Source: Candidatus Rifleibacteriota bacterium
Lineage (GTDB): Bacteria > Muiribacteriota > Ozemobacteria > Ozemobacterales > Ozemobacteraceae
Direction: 5' to 3'
DNA length: 64,000 nt
NCBI GenBank assembly: GCA_024710355.1
Contig: JANJUX010000016.1
Coordinates: 62,001-126,000 of the forward strand
How positions within the stretch are numbered: the stretch's first letter is position 1; every line of letters starts with the position of its first letter. Below, piece by piece: positions 16,623-26,037 of the stretch. A program made the position numbers and the translations under genes. Under the pieces are notes generated by a model. The model was not told the DNA's origin. It searched no databases and saw only the letters and a list, made by a program, of their open reading frames with translations.

Positions 16623-19430
16623 ATGCAGAGTCAGCATTCTACCAGCAGCCTGACCGAAAAACTCACCTTGTTTTTCATGATCGCTGCCATATTTGCGACA
16701 GTTTTATGGGGTCTCGAATCATGGTTCGAAACCCGTATTAATGCATGCCGAAACGATCTGCAGACCCGGCGCCGGCAGCACACCGAAACTATCGCCGCCG
16801 CCACAGAGCCAGAGCTCTTCGTCACCCGCACCATATTGCCAATATTGCGCCAGGTCAGCGAAAACCCGCAGATCGACCTCGAAAAACTACGGGCCCGCCA
16901 TCTTCAGACAAACCACCTCGATATGACCCTGTATCAGTTCGACTCCCGCGGCGAGCTGACCAGAACCGCTCCGGCCCGTGCTCCCAATCTGTGGCTGATG
17001 CGCAACCTTTTCACCAGCCTGCGCGAAACCGATATCCGCAAGGTGTCACAGGCCCGCAAAGGCCTCGACAAAAAACTCGAATTTGCTTTCGGGTTCGGCA
17101 AAGACCTCAATTCTATCCGCGAAAACCCCGAAACCATAATCAACACTGCCTCAGGCGACAAAGAAGGCATGCTCGCCTGGACCAGCCGACCCAATGGTGG
17201 CCTGATAATAACCTGTAGCGAAGCACCGGAAGCCCGGCGAATTTTTCGCCTCCGCCCCGAGATTCCGTCATCAGACCCGACCCTCGCCCAGACCGGCATT
17301 CTCGAAACCGTTAACAATGGACGCTCCCTCGCCGGACAGGCCCATGCCTTCCTGGCGCGCCTCGGAGTCGACTCAGGTCTTTACGCTGGCCATCACTGGT
17401 TTTTTGTCAACACCCGCAGCGCCCGCAGAGTTTTTGCGGCCTTTCAGATGACTCACTGCCCATTCACCCGCGCCCTGCAGCTTCTCAGGCTCATAATCGC
17501 CGCGACCGCTCTTGCAGTCATGCTCTTTTTTGCCATCGCCGGCACCAGAATGGCCATCAGTCTTAAAAAACTCGTTATCACCATGTTTTTTGCCTCTTCG
17601 TTAATCCCGTTGAGCGGAATCGCCTCGACAACTCTCGACAACCTCGATGTCTTCTCCCAGATTCACAACAATAAAACCAGAGCCGCCAAAGAAGAAACCC
17701 TGAGCAACATGGTGCAGAACTTCAACAAATACCTGGCATCGAGCTCTGCAACCCTGGTTCGCCTTACCGAAAACCCCGGAGCCGGCAATAAAGACCAGCT
17801 AACTCTGCAGATGAACAGTGCAATCACCGCCGCCTTCCCTGAAGCCCGCGTCACCCTGCGCAACTCTGCCGGCGACCTTATCTTTTCCAACAGCCCCGAC
17901 TTTTCCTCAGGCCGCGAAACGGTTTTCAAATCAATATCGCGACGCCTGGTCGAACGCTATATCCCCGAAAGACTCGACGAACACAGATATAACGGCAACC
18001 CGTTTTCCGATTCTATGGTTCGCAAAGACGACATGGGCTTCGGTACCCTGCTGAATTACCCGAACCGCCTGCAGTTCGTCAGAACCGGCAATTCGGAAAT
18101 GCTGCTGTTTTACCGACTGCTGCCGGCATCCAAAGGTCAGGCAGCCATCGCTCAGATCGAACTGTCGACCAGCGCCACCGTCAGACGCTACCTCAAAACC
18201 GTCAGCCGCCAGCCCACCAGCGTCGACAACAACGCCATGACCATCTCGGCCTTCTATCCGAAAGGCTACCGCTGGTCGCTGCCCCCATCGGCACAGCACC
18301 AGAAGCCAGTTTTACAGATCGCCGAAGCCGCATACGTAACCGGCAAGGCTCAGTTCAGAAGATTGACAGGCGACGTCGATGGCTTCGCTCTATGTATTCC
18401 CGCTTCAGAACTTGCAGGAAACTGCCTCGTGGCCTTCAGTTCAGCCCAACCACTCGACGAAGCCCTGGCCCGCATGAAAAACCGTATCCTCACCGGTACC
18501 ATCATCGCCATAATCCTGCTGATCTCAGTGGCAACCTGGATTTCCCGACAATTGATCAGCCCGCTCGGCAACCTTGAATCCGGCATCAAAGCTCTGGCCG
18601 CCCGCAACTTTGAAACCCGCCTGAGTGTACCACCCGGCAAAGACGAACTCGCGCAACTTTTCCATGCCTTTAACGACATGATGGCCGAAAGTTACGATAT
18701 GCAGATCGCCCACAGCGTCCAGGAAGGCCTGGTACCCAGTGAATTTCCGAAAATTGCCGACTACAGCGTTTTTGGCATGCTGCAGTCGGCGTCCGACCTC
18801 GGCGGCGACTGTCTCGACTGCTTTCTCCTCCCCAACGGTCACCTGCTGTTTCTCGTCGGCGACCTGACCGGTCATGGCGTCGGCTCGGCCCTGATGATGG
18901 CTTTTGCCCGTGCCGTCACCTTTCACTGGAGTCAGAAAGGCAATCTCACACCGGCCAGTCTTGTAGACCAGCTCGACAACATGCTGCGCGAGAACCGTAC
19001 CGAACGTATGTTCATGGGTATCATCTGCGGCGTTCTCAACCCCGAAAACCACGAAGTTGAACTGGTAACCAAGGGGCACATCTATCCACTCAAGGTCTCG
19101 GCAGATGGCACCTGCGCCTGGAAAGGCCTGCCGGCTTATCCGCTCGGAATTGCCCGCCAGACTTCTGCAACCTCGATCAGATTCACCATGAATCCAGGTG
19201 ACGGCCTGCTGTGCATGACCGATGGCTTTCTCGAAGCTTACAACCGCCAGTTACGCACCATCGGGTTTGACGGCATCGAAGAATGGGCCGTCGCTACCGC
19301 CGCCAACGATGCGAAAAGCTGGGTGCAGGCCCTGGAAACCAGATTTAAAGTCTGGTGTGACAACCGCCAGTCTGACGACATCTCGATCTTTGCCCTGAAA
19401 CGCCAGTCGGAGGCAGAGCATGTCAGCTGA
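16623..19430 (+). CDS. Membrane SpoIIE/RsbU-type PP2C phosphatase with HAMP
   Basis: A 935-residue sensor phosphatase. Hydrophobic segments are at about 12-31, 288-306, 317-335 and 625-643, with two large extracytoplasmic loops between them. A HAMP domain follows (about 644-695, ISPLGNLESG to FNDMMAE). A SpoIIE-type PP2C catalytic domain occupies about 711-935, with metal-binding acidic motifs LGGDCLDC, VGDLTGHG and a terminal SDDISIFAL. Such enzymes dephosphorylate STAS-domain anti-anti-sigma proteins in response to an external signal. A GAGAGG site precedes the ATG. It overlaps the next gene, a paralogue of the same architecture, by 11 bp. Confidence 0.88.
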   Translation: MQSQHSTSSLTEKLTLFFMIAAIFATVLWGLESWFETRINACRNDLQTRRRQHTETIAAATEPELFVTRTILPILRQVSENPQIDLEKLRARHLQTNHLDMTLYQFDSRGELTRTAPARAPNLWLMRNLFTSLRETDIRKVSQARKGLDKKLEFAFGFGKDLNSIRENPETIINTASGDKEGMLAWTSRPNGGLIITCSEAPEARRIFRLRPEIPSSDPTLAQTGILETVNNGRSLAGQAHAFLARLGVDSGLYAGHHWFFVNTRSARRVFAAFQMTHCPFTRALQLLRLIIAATALAVMLFFAIAGTRMAISLKKLVITMFFASSLIPLSGIASTTLDNLDVFSQIHNNKTRAAKEETLSNMVQNFNKYLASSSATLVRLTENPGAGNKDQLTLQMNSAITAAFPEARVTLRNSAGDLIFSNSPDFSSGRETVFKSISRRLVERYIPERLDEHRYNGNPFSDSMVRKDDMGFGTLLNYPNRLQFVRTGNSEMLLFYRLLPASKGQAAIAQIELSTSATVRRYLKTVSRQPTSVDNNAMTISAFYPKGYRWSLPPSAQHQKPVLQIAEAAYVTGKAQFRRLTGDVDGFALCIPASELAGNCLVAFSSAQPLDEALARMKNRILTGTIIAIILLISVATWISRQLISPLGNLESGIKALAARNFETRLSVPPGKDELAQLFHAFNDMMAESYDMQIAHSVQEGLVPSEFPKIADYSVFGMLQSASDLGGDCLDCFLLPNGHLLFLVGDLTGHGVGSALMMAFARAVTFHWSQKGNLTPASLVDQLDNMLRENRTERMFMGIICGVLNPENHEVELVTKGHIYPLKVSADGTCAWKGLPAYPLGIARQTSATSIRFTMNPGDGLLCMTDGFLEAYNRQLRTIGFDGIEEWAVATAANDAKSWVQALETRFKVWCDNRQSDDISIFALKRQSEAEHVS

Positions 19431-22290
19431 CAAACGACACCTTTCTGCGTCTTTTGGCCGGCTCAGCCTTATCTTTGCCGGCATTCTTCTGTTGTTCGTT
19501 TCGCTGACCGCATCTCAGACCGCTGAAAAACTGCAGCGCGAACATGAAAGACACCTGCTGAAAACCCTTGAATTCAGCCTCGACCCATTGATTGCCGCCA
19601 CATCTGACGAATCCTACGTTTTTAACCGCATCAACTCTCTCGTCGCCGCCGCCAGAAACGGCGGCATCGATGGCACCCGTCTGGCCGAAGCCGTATTACT
19701 CTCTTCAGATACCTTCAGAGTTCCGGTAAAGGCATTTTTTTACCAGAACATGAAACTGCAGCGATCTTTTAACGCCACGACAGCTGAAGCACCCCTGTTT
19801 GAGAGAATTATGGCAGATCTCAACCAGACCGGCACCGCTTTTGAAGAGGCGCAGCGCCGCGTGCACCAGGCGCTTCTCGACAACTTCGGCTCAGGCCACA
19901 GGCTTGAGTTGATGAGCGCCGCCCGGGGCACGCAGAAACGTTACAAATTCGGCGAAGCTGACTATTTCTACTACTGGAACAGCTGGCCAGACGGACTCGG
20001 AGTTTTTATCATCGCTACCGGGTTTCCTGATTTTTCCGGGCGCTTCGCCAGAATTGCAACCGAACGCAGAAACTTCGGGGCCGGCACCCCTGCAACCGGC
20101 CGATATTTTCCGCCAGAAGGGCTCACGGCAGATCAAACCGCCGCCGCTCATATCAAAGCCAAACTCAACGGTCAGAACCACACCGAAGCCTTCGACCACA
20201 TCTGGCTTTTCCAGGAAGACGAAACCGGCAGCTTCTGGTGCCGGGTAATGCCCACGAACGAAGCCGAAGCTGGTCGCCCCATCTGGGCCGACCACCTGCT
20301 TCTCATTGCTGAAATAATGCTGTTCATCACTTTCACTCTCTATCTGACTGCCTTTGCCGGCATTAAACCAGGGGCCGTCGTTGCCGCATGGCTCGATTCG
20401 CTGTCGATCCGCTACCGACTCATGGGGCTGTTCTCTATGGCATCGGTTTTCCCGGTTCTGCTTTCAGTTTTGATCGGTGCCACTTCGCTCACTGACCGCC
20501 ACGAAGTCATCGAAAACAGCGTGATTGCCGAATCAATCTCGGCCGTAGAACCGCTCGAAAAGATGTATAACATTCGCATAGCCCAGTCAGAGGCACTTGG
20601 ACGCGACCTGCGCCAGGCACTTCTCACCGAACCACCCTCAGAAGAGATGCTGCAGCGTTACCTCAAAAAACATTCGCTACCGAGATTTCTTGCCCGCCTC
20701 GAGGTCAGAGATGGCGACGGCCAGACGATATTTTCGACCGATGACCGCCAGGTTCACGGCGTAGCCGAAGCCATGGACATTCTGAGCCGCATGACCATCA
20801 AGCTGCACTCCCCCCACAGAATGAGCCCGGCCGCCGCCACCAGGGTTTCACCTGCTGAAATTGTCAGCGAGTCGGTAATGTCGACAGACGAAATCGGCAT
20901 GGCGACCATCATGCGATTGCGCGGCCGACAGTGGCACTTCCACATGGGCACCTTCCCGACAACCTGGTTCTGGGATGTCTACCCAGAAATAGCCAGCGGC
21001 CCCGGCTTCATGTGCCAGACCAACCAGCTTCTCGAAATCTACCTCAAACAGGTCGAAGAAACTCTCGGCAAAGCCCGCGTCAGCAGTGACACACTGCAGC
21101 TGGCAACCGAACTGAACTACCACTTCAGCAGCTTCCGGGTTTTTCCTGACTACAGCTTTCTGCCGGTCGATAAACTGCTGCAGGCAGCCATAACCAGCTT
21201 TCGCACCAACCGGGTGCTTTTCCGTGAACTCGAAGCCGCCGGACAGAAATGGTGGCTGACCTGCAAACCCGAAAAAAATATCAATTCACACGTTTTCATG
21301 CACCTTATCTCACAACCCGCACGTCTGAAGGCCCTCGAACCATTTAAATGGCGTCTGATGGCCGGTGGCATTTTCGCCCTGATCATCTCTCTGCTCGGCG
21401 CCATGCTGATTACCAGGCTGATAATTCTGCCGGTCGGCGACTTGAGCTCTGGCATAACTGCCATCAGGGAGCGGCGCCAGGATTTCCGCATTCCTTTCCG
21501 CCGCGATGATGAATTCGGCGCCCTGGCAAACGCTTTTAACAAGGTCATCGGCGAGCTTAAAGAGCTCGAATACGGGCGCATCGTTCAAGAAAGCCTGCTT
21601 CCCCGTGCAGCAATCGTTCCCGAAGGCTATGACATCGCGTTTTTCAATACCTCGGCAACCGACCTGGCCGGCGACTACCATGACTGCGTCAAGCTTAACG
21701 ACGGGCGCCTGGCAATCGTTCTCGGCGACGTCACCGGGCATGGCATATCGGCAGCCCTGGCGATGGCAATGGCCAAGGCCACGGTAAACTACGCCGCGGC
21801 CGACGGCAAACTGTTTCCGGTCGGAGTCATGGACATGCTCAACGCGCTGTTTAACCGCGAACTCAAACCGCGGCACAAGTTTATGACCCTGGTAACGATC
21901 GTTGTCGACCCCGTCACCGGCAAAATTGAGGTCGACAACGCCGGGCAGTCATACCCGAGGTTTTACAAGGCTGCCGAAGACCGCTCAGAGGAAATCGAAC
22001 TGCCAACCATGCCACTCGGTGCCATGAAGAAGCGCCGCAGCAAAATCGAAACCCGCACGATGCAGTCTGGCGATGCACTTATTCTGTATTCTGACGGCAT
22101 CATCGAATGCAGTGACACCACCGGCGACATGTATGGCTACAACCGCTTCAGCGACAGTTTCGAACGACTGATGCGCGAAAAAACTCCGGCAGAAAAAGCT
22201 CTGCGCGAAATGATGCGCGAGCTCGACGCTTTCAGGGTCGCCGGTCCATATCCCGACGATGTCACTCTGGTAATCATCAGAAAACTCTGA
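19420..22290 (+). CDS. Membrane SpoIIE/RsbU-type PP2C phosphatase with HAMP (paralogue)
   Basis: A 956-residue paralogue of the preceding protein, translationally coupled to it by an 11-bp overlap. Hydrophobic segments are at about 12-28, 293-318, 330-350 and 642-668, again giving two extracytoplasmic loops. The HAMP domain is at about 671-720 (LPVGDLSSG). The SpoIIE PP2C domain is at about 735-956, with TDLAGDYHDC, LGDVTGHG, LYSDGIIE and a closing DDVTLVII, so metal ligands are intact. The sensory loops differ much more than the catalytic domains, which suggests two signals converging on one kind of output. Confidence 0.88.
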   Translation: MSADKRHLSASFGRLSLIFAGILLLFVSLTASQTAEKLQREHERHLLKTLEFSLDPLIAATSDESYVFNRINSLVAAARNGGIDGTRLAEAVLLSSDTFRVPVKAFFYQNMKLQRSFNATTAEAPLFERIMADLNQTGTAFEEAQRRVHQALLDNFGSGHRLELMSAARGTQKRYKFGEADYFYYWNSWPDGLGVFIIATGFPDFSGRFARIATERRNFGAGTPATGRYFPPEGLTADQTAAAHIKAKLNGQNHTEAFDHIWLFQEDETGSFWCRVMPTNEAEAGRPIWADHLLLIAEIMLFITFTLYLTAFAGIKPGAVVAAWLDSLSIRYRLMGLFSMASVFPVLLSVLIGATSLTDRHEVIENSVIAESISAVEPLEKMYNIRIAQSEALGRDLRQALLTEPPSEEMLQRYLKKHSLPRFLARLEVRDGDGQTIFSTDDRQVHGVAEAMDILSRMTIKLHSPHRMSPAAATRVSPAEIVSESVMSTDEIGMATIMRLRGRQWHFHMGTFPTTWFWDVYPEIASGPGFMCQTNQLLEIYLKQVEETLGKARVSSDTLQLATELNYHFSSFRVFPDYSFLPVDKLLQAAITSFRTNRVLFRELEAAGQKWWLTCKPEKNINSHVFMHLISQPARLKALEPFKWRLMAGGIFALIISLLGAMLITRLIILPVGDLSSGITAIRERRQDFRIPFRRDDEFGALANAFNKVIGELKELEYGRIVQESLLPRAAIVPEGYDIAFFNTSATDLAGDYHDCVKLNDGRLAIVLGDVTGHGISAALAMAMAKATVNYAAADGKLFPVGVMDMLNALFNRELKPRHKFMTLVTIVVDPVTGKIEVDNAGQSYPRFYKAAEDRSEEIELPTMPLGAMKKRRSKIETRTMQSGDALILYSDGIIECSDTTGDMYGYNRFSDSFERLMREKTPAEKALREMMRELDAFRVAGPYPDDVTLVIIRKL

Positions 22291-22406
22291 CTCTCAAACC
22301 GCCGCCAGCACCCCAAATTCCCTGCGAGCGATGCCGCGTGAGCCGACCGGTCACCTGTCACATTTGAGTTCAAGAATAGACATTCATTACGTCATCCCGG
22401 GGACTT

Positions 22407-22490
22407 ATGCAATTCTTGTGTAGACAGGAGCGCTGGGGCAAAACGCCATGTATCAGGCGAAAGAAAAGGGCCCGGAAAACCGGGCCCCAA
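22407..22490 (+). pseudogene. Possible remnant of a GGDEF-domain C-terminus
   Basis: In one frame this stretch reads AMYQAKEKG, which matches the strongly conserved end of GGDEF diguanylate cyclases (consensus AMYxAKxxGRN). No GGDEF active-site motif or longer homologous frame lies upstream; the preceding 120 bp look non-coding. The 3' end runs into the terminator of the minus-strand gene. It may be the last scrap of a deleted cyclase, or chance. Confidence 0.25.
22469..22488 (-). terminator. Intrinsic terminator of the ADDVA-repeat gene
   Basis: A perfect 8-bp stem, GGGCCCGG and CCGGGCCC, with an AAAA loop (TTTT on the minus strand), followed on the minus strand by a T-rich tract. It lies 38 bp past the stop codon at 22527. 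Confidence 0.8.
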
Positions 22491-22526
22491 ATTTCAACTT
22501 AACGCTTAGAGATTACGGAAACTTAC

Positions 22527-23684
22527 TTACTTGCTGGTGCGCAGGGTGTCATATTCCTTCTTGGCTGCGTTCATAGCATCAGCAACCTTGAGAGCGTCGT
22601 CCTGGCGACCCTGGCGCAACATTTCGTTATAGAGTTTGTAGAGTTCCTGGTATTTGCTGTAGGCAAGTGCAACTTCTGATTCGTAGTCGCCAACAACTTC
22701 GCCGCTGATGGTGACCGTATCGTTCTGGCTGGCAGTCGGGGCAGGAGTTGATTCGTCGCCACCGATGGTGATCACACCACCGCCAACCGGTACGCCAGCG
22801 CCGGTGGGCATTGCGATTTCGGGCATATTGGCCGGGCCATCTTTGCGGAACATGCCGGCGATTTTCTGAGCGGCCCAGTTACCGAGGTAACCACCGACCA
22901 TACCACCGACGACTGTGCCCACGGGGCCGAGGAACGAACCAAGAGCGGCACCGGCGGTAGAACCGATAGCCTGACCGGTTACGCCAACCCAGTCAATTCT
23001 CTTGAAAGCTTCGCGGATCGAGAATTTACCATTCTTCAGATCGCCGGCGACATAAGCACCGACTGAAGAACCTACGATTGAACCGAACGACGGAGCAAGG
23101 GCGCTGAGAACACCACCGACAACCGGCACTGCGCTCAGGAAAGGAACGAAGAATGAGCCTGCAGCTGCACCGAGAACGGCACCACCGACGCCACCGGCAA
23201 ATTCGGCGCTGCATACGGTCTTGAGGGCTTTCTTCATGCTGGGTTTTTCGCCGCGCATGATCTGAGTGGCCAGGTCAACACCAACGGTGATACCGGCGGT
23301 GATGAGAATATTCTTGGCACTGAAACCAGATTTGAGGCTGTCTTTAACGTTCTGGAAACCCTGGTTGGTCATACCCTTACCGGTTTCGTAACCGGCTCTG
23401 AATTTGTCACCAATAGTAGCTTTGTTGCCAGAGGCCTGAGCGGCATCATCAGCAACCGAACCGGCACCAAGAGCACCGGCCTGAGCGACGTCGTCTGCGG
23501 TAGAACCGGCGGCGGCAACATCGTCAGCAGTTGATCCGGCAGCGGCTACGTCATCTGCGGTTGAACCGGCAGCTGCCACGTCGTCAGCAGTTGAACCGGC
23601 GGTCTGAGAACTCTGTGAGCTCTGAGAAGAAGAACCTGACTGGGCAACGTCATCAGAAACAGACCCACCGGCGGGCGGGCCCAT
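22527..23684 (-). CDS. C-terminal part of a secreted ADDVA-repeat/glycine-zipper protein, after an in-frame TAA
   Basis: This frame is the direct continuation of the upstream fragment (23712-24581), separated only by a TAA at 23714-23712 and nine sense codons. From ATG 23684 it would give 385 residues, but no ribosome-binding site precedes that ATG. The N-terminal third carries tandem AGSTADDVAA decapeptides. Residues about 120-260 are Gly/Ala-rich with small-residue zipper patterns (GGVGGAVLGAAAG; GSTAGAALGSFLG; GGMVGGYLG) suited to membrane insertion or tight helix packing. The C-terminal 60 residues are a charged helix (YESEVALAYSKYQELYKLY). Function unknown. Joined with the upstream part it would be a 684-residue exported protein. 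Confidence 0.6.
   Translation of the reverse strand: MGPPAGGSVSDDVAQSGSSSQSSQSSQTAGSTADDVAAAGSTADDVAAAGSTADDVAAAGSTADDVAQAGALGAGSVADDAAQASGNKATIGDKFRAGYETGKGMTNQGFQNVKDSLKSGFSAKNILITAGITVGVDLATQIMRGEKPSMKKALKTVCSAEFAGGVGGAVLGAAAGSFFVPFLSAVPVVGGVLSALAPSFGSIVGSSVGAYVAGDLKNGKFSIREAFKRIDWVGVTGQAIGSTAGAALGSFLGPVGTVVGGMVGGYLGNWAAQKIAGMFRKDGPANMPEIAMPTGAGVPVGGGVITIGGDESTPAPTASQNDTVTISGEVVGDYESEVALAYSKYQELYKLYNEMLRQGRQDDALKVADAMNAAKKEYDTLRTSK
23440..23600 (-). repeat. Tandem 30-bp repeats encoding AGSTADDVAA
   Basis: Four consecutive decapeptide units, and a fifth slightly separated one (AGSVADDAAQ), are encoded by near-identical 30-bp repeats. Scattered single copies of the same unit occur upstream to about 24310. 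The unit alternates small residues with a fixed Asp-Asp pair. The tandem array is prone to slippage and copy-number change. Confidence 0.8.
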
Positions 23685-23711
23685 CAGACCGCGTTTGAGG
23701 GCTTCTTCGTG

Positions 23712-24581
23712 TTAAATGAAGCGGCCGGTCTGCGGATCTCTGGGGTGTCTTGCCGGGTCCCAGGTTCTGGTAGTAGTTTCAGAAGTAGTGGTCGTGGTCT
23801 TGTTAGTTGAAACCGAAGACTGACCGGCGGCAGCCACGTCGTCGGCAACAGTGCCGGCGCTTACTGCATTACCCTGAGAAGATGAAACGGGAGACTGGGC
23901 GTTTCCACCGGTTGAGGTCGAACCGGCGGCAGCCACGTCGTCGGCCACAGTGCCGGCGCTTACAGAGCTACCCTGTGCGGCATCGCGTGAAATAAAGCGG
24001 CCGGTCTGGGGGTCTCTCGGCTGCGGGGTTCTGCCTGAAGTCTGAGCGACATCATCAGCTACCGAACCGGCTGAAACGTTTGAACTGCTCTGAGAGTTTG
24101 AAACGGTTGAACCTGAGCTCTGGCTAGAGCCTGCAGCCACATCGTCTGCAACCGAACCGGCAGCAGCGACATCATCTGCGGTTGAACCGGCAGAAATATT
24201 TGAGCCTGAGCTCTGATTTGAACTGCCAGAAGGCTTGCTGGTTGAGGAATTGCTGGTCGAAGGCTTGGTAGAACCAGCCTGGGCGACATCATCAGCTACC
24301 GAACCGGCACTTCCGGCAACGCCGGCATCACCAAAAACAAGCTTGGTGTACTGGCTCATTTCGAGGGCAACGGGTTTGCCATCGACAAAGCGCACATTGT
24401 AATGGGTGATCTGGGTGCCTGAGCGCACCGATACCCACTGGCCCGGGGTGACGTTCAACGTCTGATTCCCGACTCTGACCGGTATGGTTTCAACCGCCGC
24501 CATCAGAGGTGCCTGGAACAGGCTGGCCAGAAAGAAGAGACACATCAGACTGCTGAGAACTCTAAGCGTTTTCTTTCTCAT
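23712..24581 (-). CDS. N-terminal part of a secreted ADDVA-repeat protein, ended by an in-frame TAA
   Basis: A 289-residue fragment. The start at 24581 has a perfect AGAAGGAGAAA site; an ATG 30 bp further upstream does not. Residues 1-29 form a signal peptide (ending LMAA). A short folded segment (ETIPVRVGNQTLNVTPGQW) follows, then a Ser/Thr/Gln-rich tract with six ADDVA units and two RDPQTGRFI motifs. The first RDPQTGRFI is followed by Ser; the second is followed by the TAA, after which HEEALKRGL and further ADDVA units continue in frame. A single base change (TCA to TAA, or GAA/CAA to TAA) would explain the break. The product is probably surface or periplasmic; no known family was recognised. 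Confidence 0.65.
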   Translation of the reverse strand: MRKKTLRVLSSLMCLFFLASLFQAPLMAAVETIPVRVGNQTLNVTPGQWVSVRSGTQITHYNVRFVDGKPVALEMSQYTKLVFGDAGVAGSAGSVADDVAQAGSTKPSTSNSSTSKPSGSSNQSSGSNISAGSTADDVAAAGSVADDVAAGSSQSSGSTVSNSQSSSNVSAGSVADDVAQTSGRTPQPRDPQTGRFISRDAAQGSSVSAGTVADDVAAAGSTSTGGNAQSPVSSSQGNAVSAGTVADDVAAAGQSSVSTNKTTTTTSETTTRTWDPARHPRDPQTGRFI

Positions 24582-24705
24582 ATTCTTTCTCCTTCTGGAA
24601 ACATCGGACACAAATTCTGTTTAACCGACAAACCCACCGGGGTACCGGCGAGCTTTCACTTAATTCTACTGATAGTTTTGCTTTCCGCAATACTTTTAGA
24701 GAAGA

Positions 24706-24732
24706 ATTTTATGATTTCGTGAAGTTTGTCAA
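24706..24732 (-). promoter_or_regulatory. Possible promoter of the ADDVA-repeat gene
   Basis: On the minus strand TTGACA (24732-24727) and TAAAAT (24711-24706) are separated by 15 bp, shorter than ideal. It lies about 125 bp upstream of the start at 24581. The remaining gap from 24582 to 24867 shows no gene. Confidence 0.35.
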
Positions 24733-24867
24733 AGGTATTTTCTAAAAGATCACATTAAACAAAGCTATATTGCGTCTGATTATAATGACCCAGACCAAAC
24801 CCACAAGGGTACCGGCAAAAAAAATTAAGAAATTAAGATTGAAAATCGGAACTGGCAAATACTGGCG

Positions 24868-26037
24868 TCAGCCACAGAATTCAAGACCAATAAAAGTTAT
24901 ATCGTCATCAGCCTTTTTTGCCGCAGCGAAATTATCATTTTCCAGCAGCAGCTTTTCAACCAGATCACCAAGCTCACAATCACAATTGTGCTCAAGAAAA
25001 TCTAAAATCAGGCCCTTGGCAAAAAAATCTCCCGCTTGATTTCTTCTTTCTGTAATGCCATCGGAATACATATAAAACCGATCGCCCGGCGACACCTGAA
25101 ATTCGTTTACCGGTATCAGGTTTGATTGATCGAGACCAACGAATGGCCCCGCCTCTTTAATTTCGCAGGGCAGACTTCCGGCCTTGTGCAGAATCGGGGC
25201 CGGGTGCCCCGCATTGACAAACGCCACCGTCCTGGTATCAGGGCAATACTCAAGATAGATCATGGTAAAATAAAGATTGAACCGCTCGATGGGAAACTCT
25301 TCTTCAAGCCTTTGCAGCAAAATCGGAAATTTAGAGGGATCAGCAGCTCTCAGCGCTGAATTAACACCAAACTCGTGAAGATTCTGGGCAACTGCGACAC
25401 CCATCATGGCCGAAGTGATACCGTGCCCGGCAACATCTATAAGAAATGAAACGATTCTCTTGTCTGGGAGAGAGAAAACACCAAAAAGATCGCCACCCGC
25501 GCAGTCGTAGGGCCTGAATTTCCAGGCCAGCCGCCAGCCAGGAAATTTCGATTCCTGGGGCAGCAAACGACGCTGCAGCCACCCGGCCGCGCGCAGATCT
25601 TTCTCCAGTTCCTCCTTCTGCTGGCGGATATTGCCGAGCAACTCCTGGATTTTCCCGGATAAGCGGCTCAACTCATTGAGACCGGTTGAGGAGCTGTCAC
25701 CAATAACCTCTCCCCAGCAGAAAACTCCGGCACCGTAAAGGCATGCAAGAACACGGCACGGCCGGCCTGACATTGCCAGACGCAACAGTACAGGCCCAGC
25801 GTTATCCGCCGCTCCCAGATCCTTCAGATGCAGGCGCATTTCGGTCGGGTAAGAGTGAAGAAAAATTTCTTCGATCTTCCTGCCCCTGATTTCGTCAAAT
25901 TCGCCGAGGATGCGGTTAAAGCTCTGTGAACAATCACACATCAGGCCATTCGCATCAAAAACCGCCCAGAAAACCCTCTCTGAAAAATTCAGAAGCTGTT
26001 CGAGTGGCTCGGGTATGGAAAAAACCGCTTCAGGCAT
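24868..26037 (-). CDS. Cytosolic PAS-SpoIIE PP2C phosphatase
   Basis: A 389-residue soluble protein. Residues about 10-110 resemble a PAS domain (LLNFSERVFWAVFDANGLMCDCSQSFNRILGE). A coiled-coil linker spans about 135-175 (IQELLGNIRQQKEELEKDL). The SpoIIE PP2C domain follows, with DCAGGDLFG, IDVAGHGITSAM, YSDGITER and DDDITFIGL, so metal-binding residues appear intact. The start was set at ATG 26037, which overlaps the stop of the upstream B12-binding gene by 8 bp and has a GGGGAA site; the frame is open upstream but only inside that gene. Coupling to the B12 sensor suggests that sensor controls it. Confidence 0.85.
   Translation of the reverse strand: MPEAVFSIPEPLEQLLNFSERVFWAVFDANGLMCDCSQSFNRILGEFDEIRGRKIEEIFLHSYPTEMRLHLKDLGAADNAGPVLLRLAMSGRPCRVLACLYGAGVFCWGEVIGDSSSTGLNELSRLSGKIQELLGNIRQQKEELEKDLRAAGWLQRRLLPQESKFPGWRLAWKFRPYDCAGGDLFGVFSLPDKRIVSFLIDVAGHGITSAMMGVAVAQNLHEFGVNSALRAADPSKFPILLQRLEEEFPIERFNLYFTMIYLEYCPDTRTVAFVNAGHPAPILHKAGSLPCEIKEAGPFVGLDQSNLIPVNEFQVSPGDRFYMYSDGITERRNQAGDFFAKGLILDFLEHNCDCELGDLVEKLLLENDNFAAAKKADDDITFIGLEFCG

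Noticed and set aside
23494..23600. CRISPR array suggested by regular 30-bp repeats
   Set aside because: The repeats are contiguous with no spacers and encode an in-frame decapeptide.
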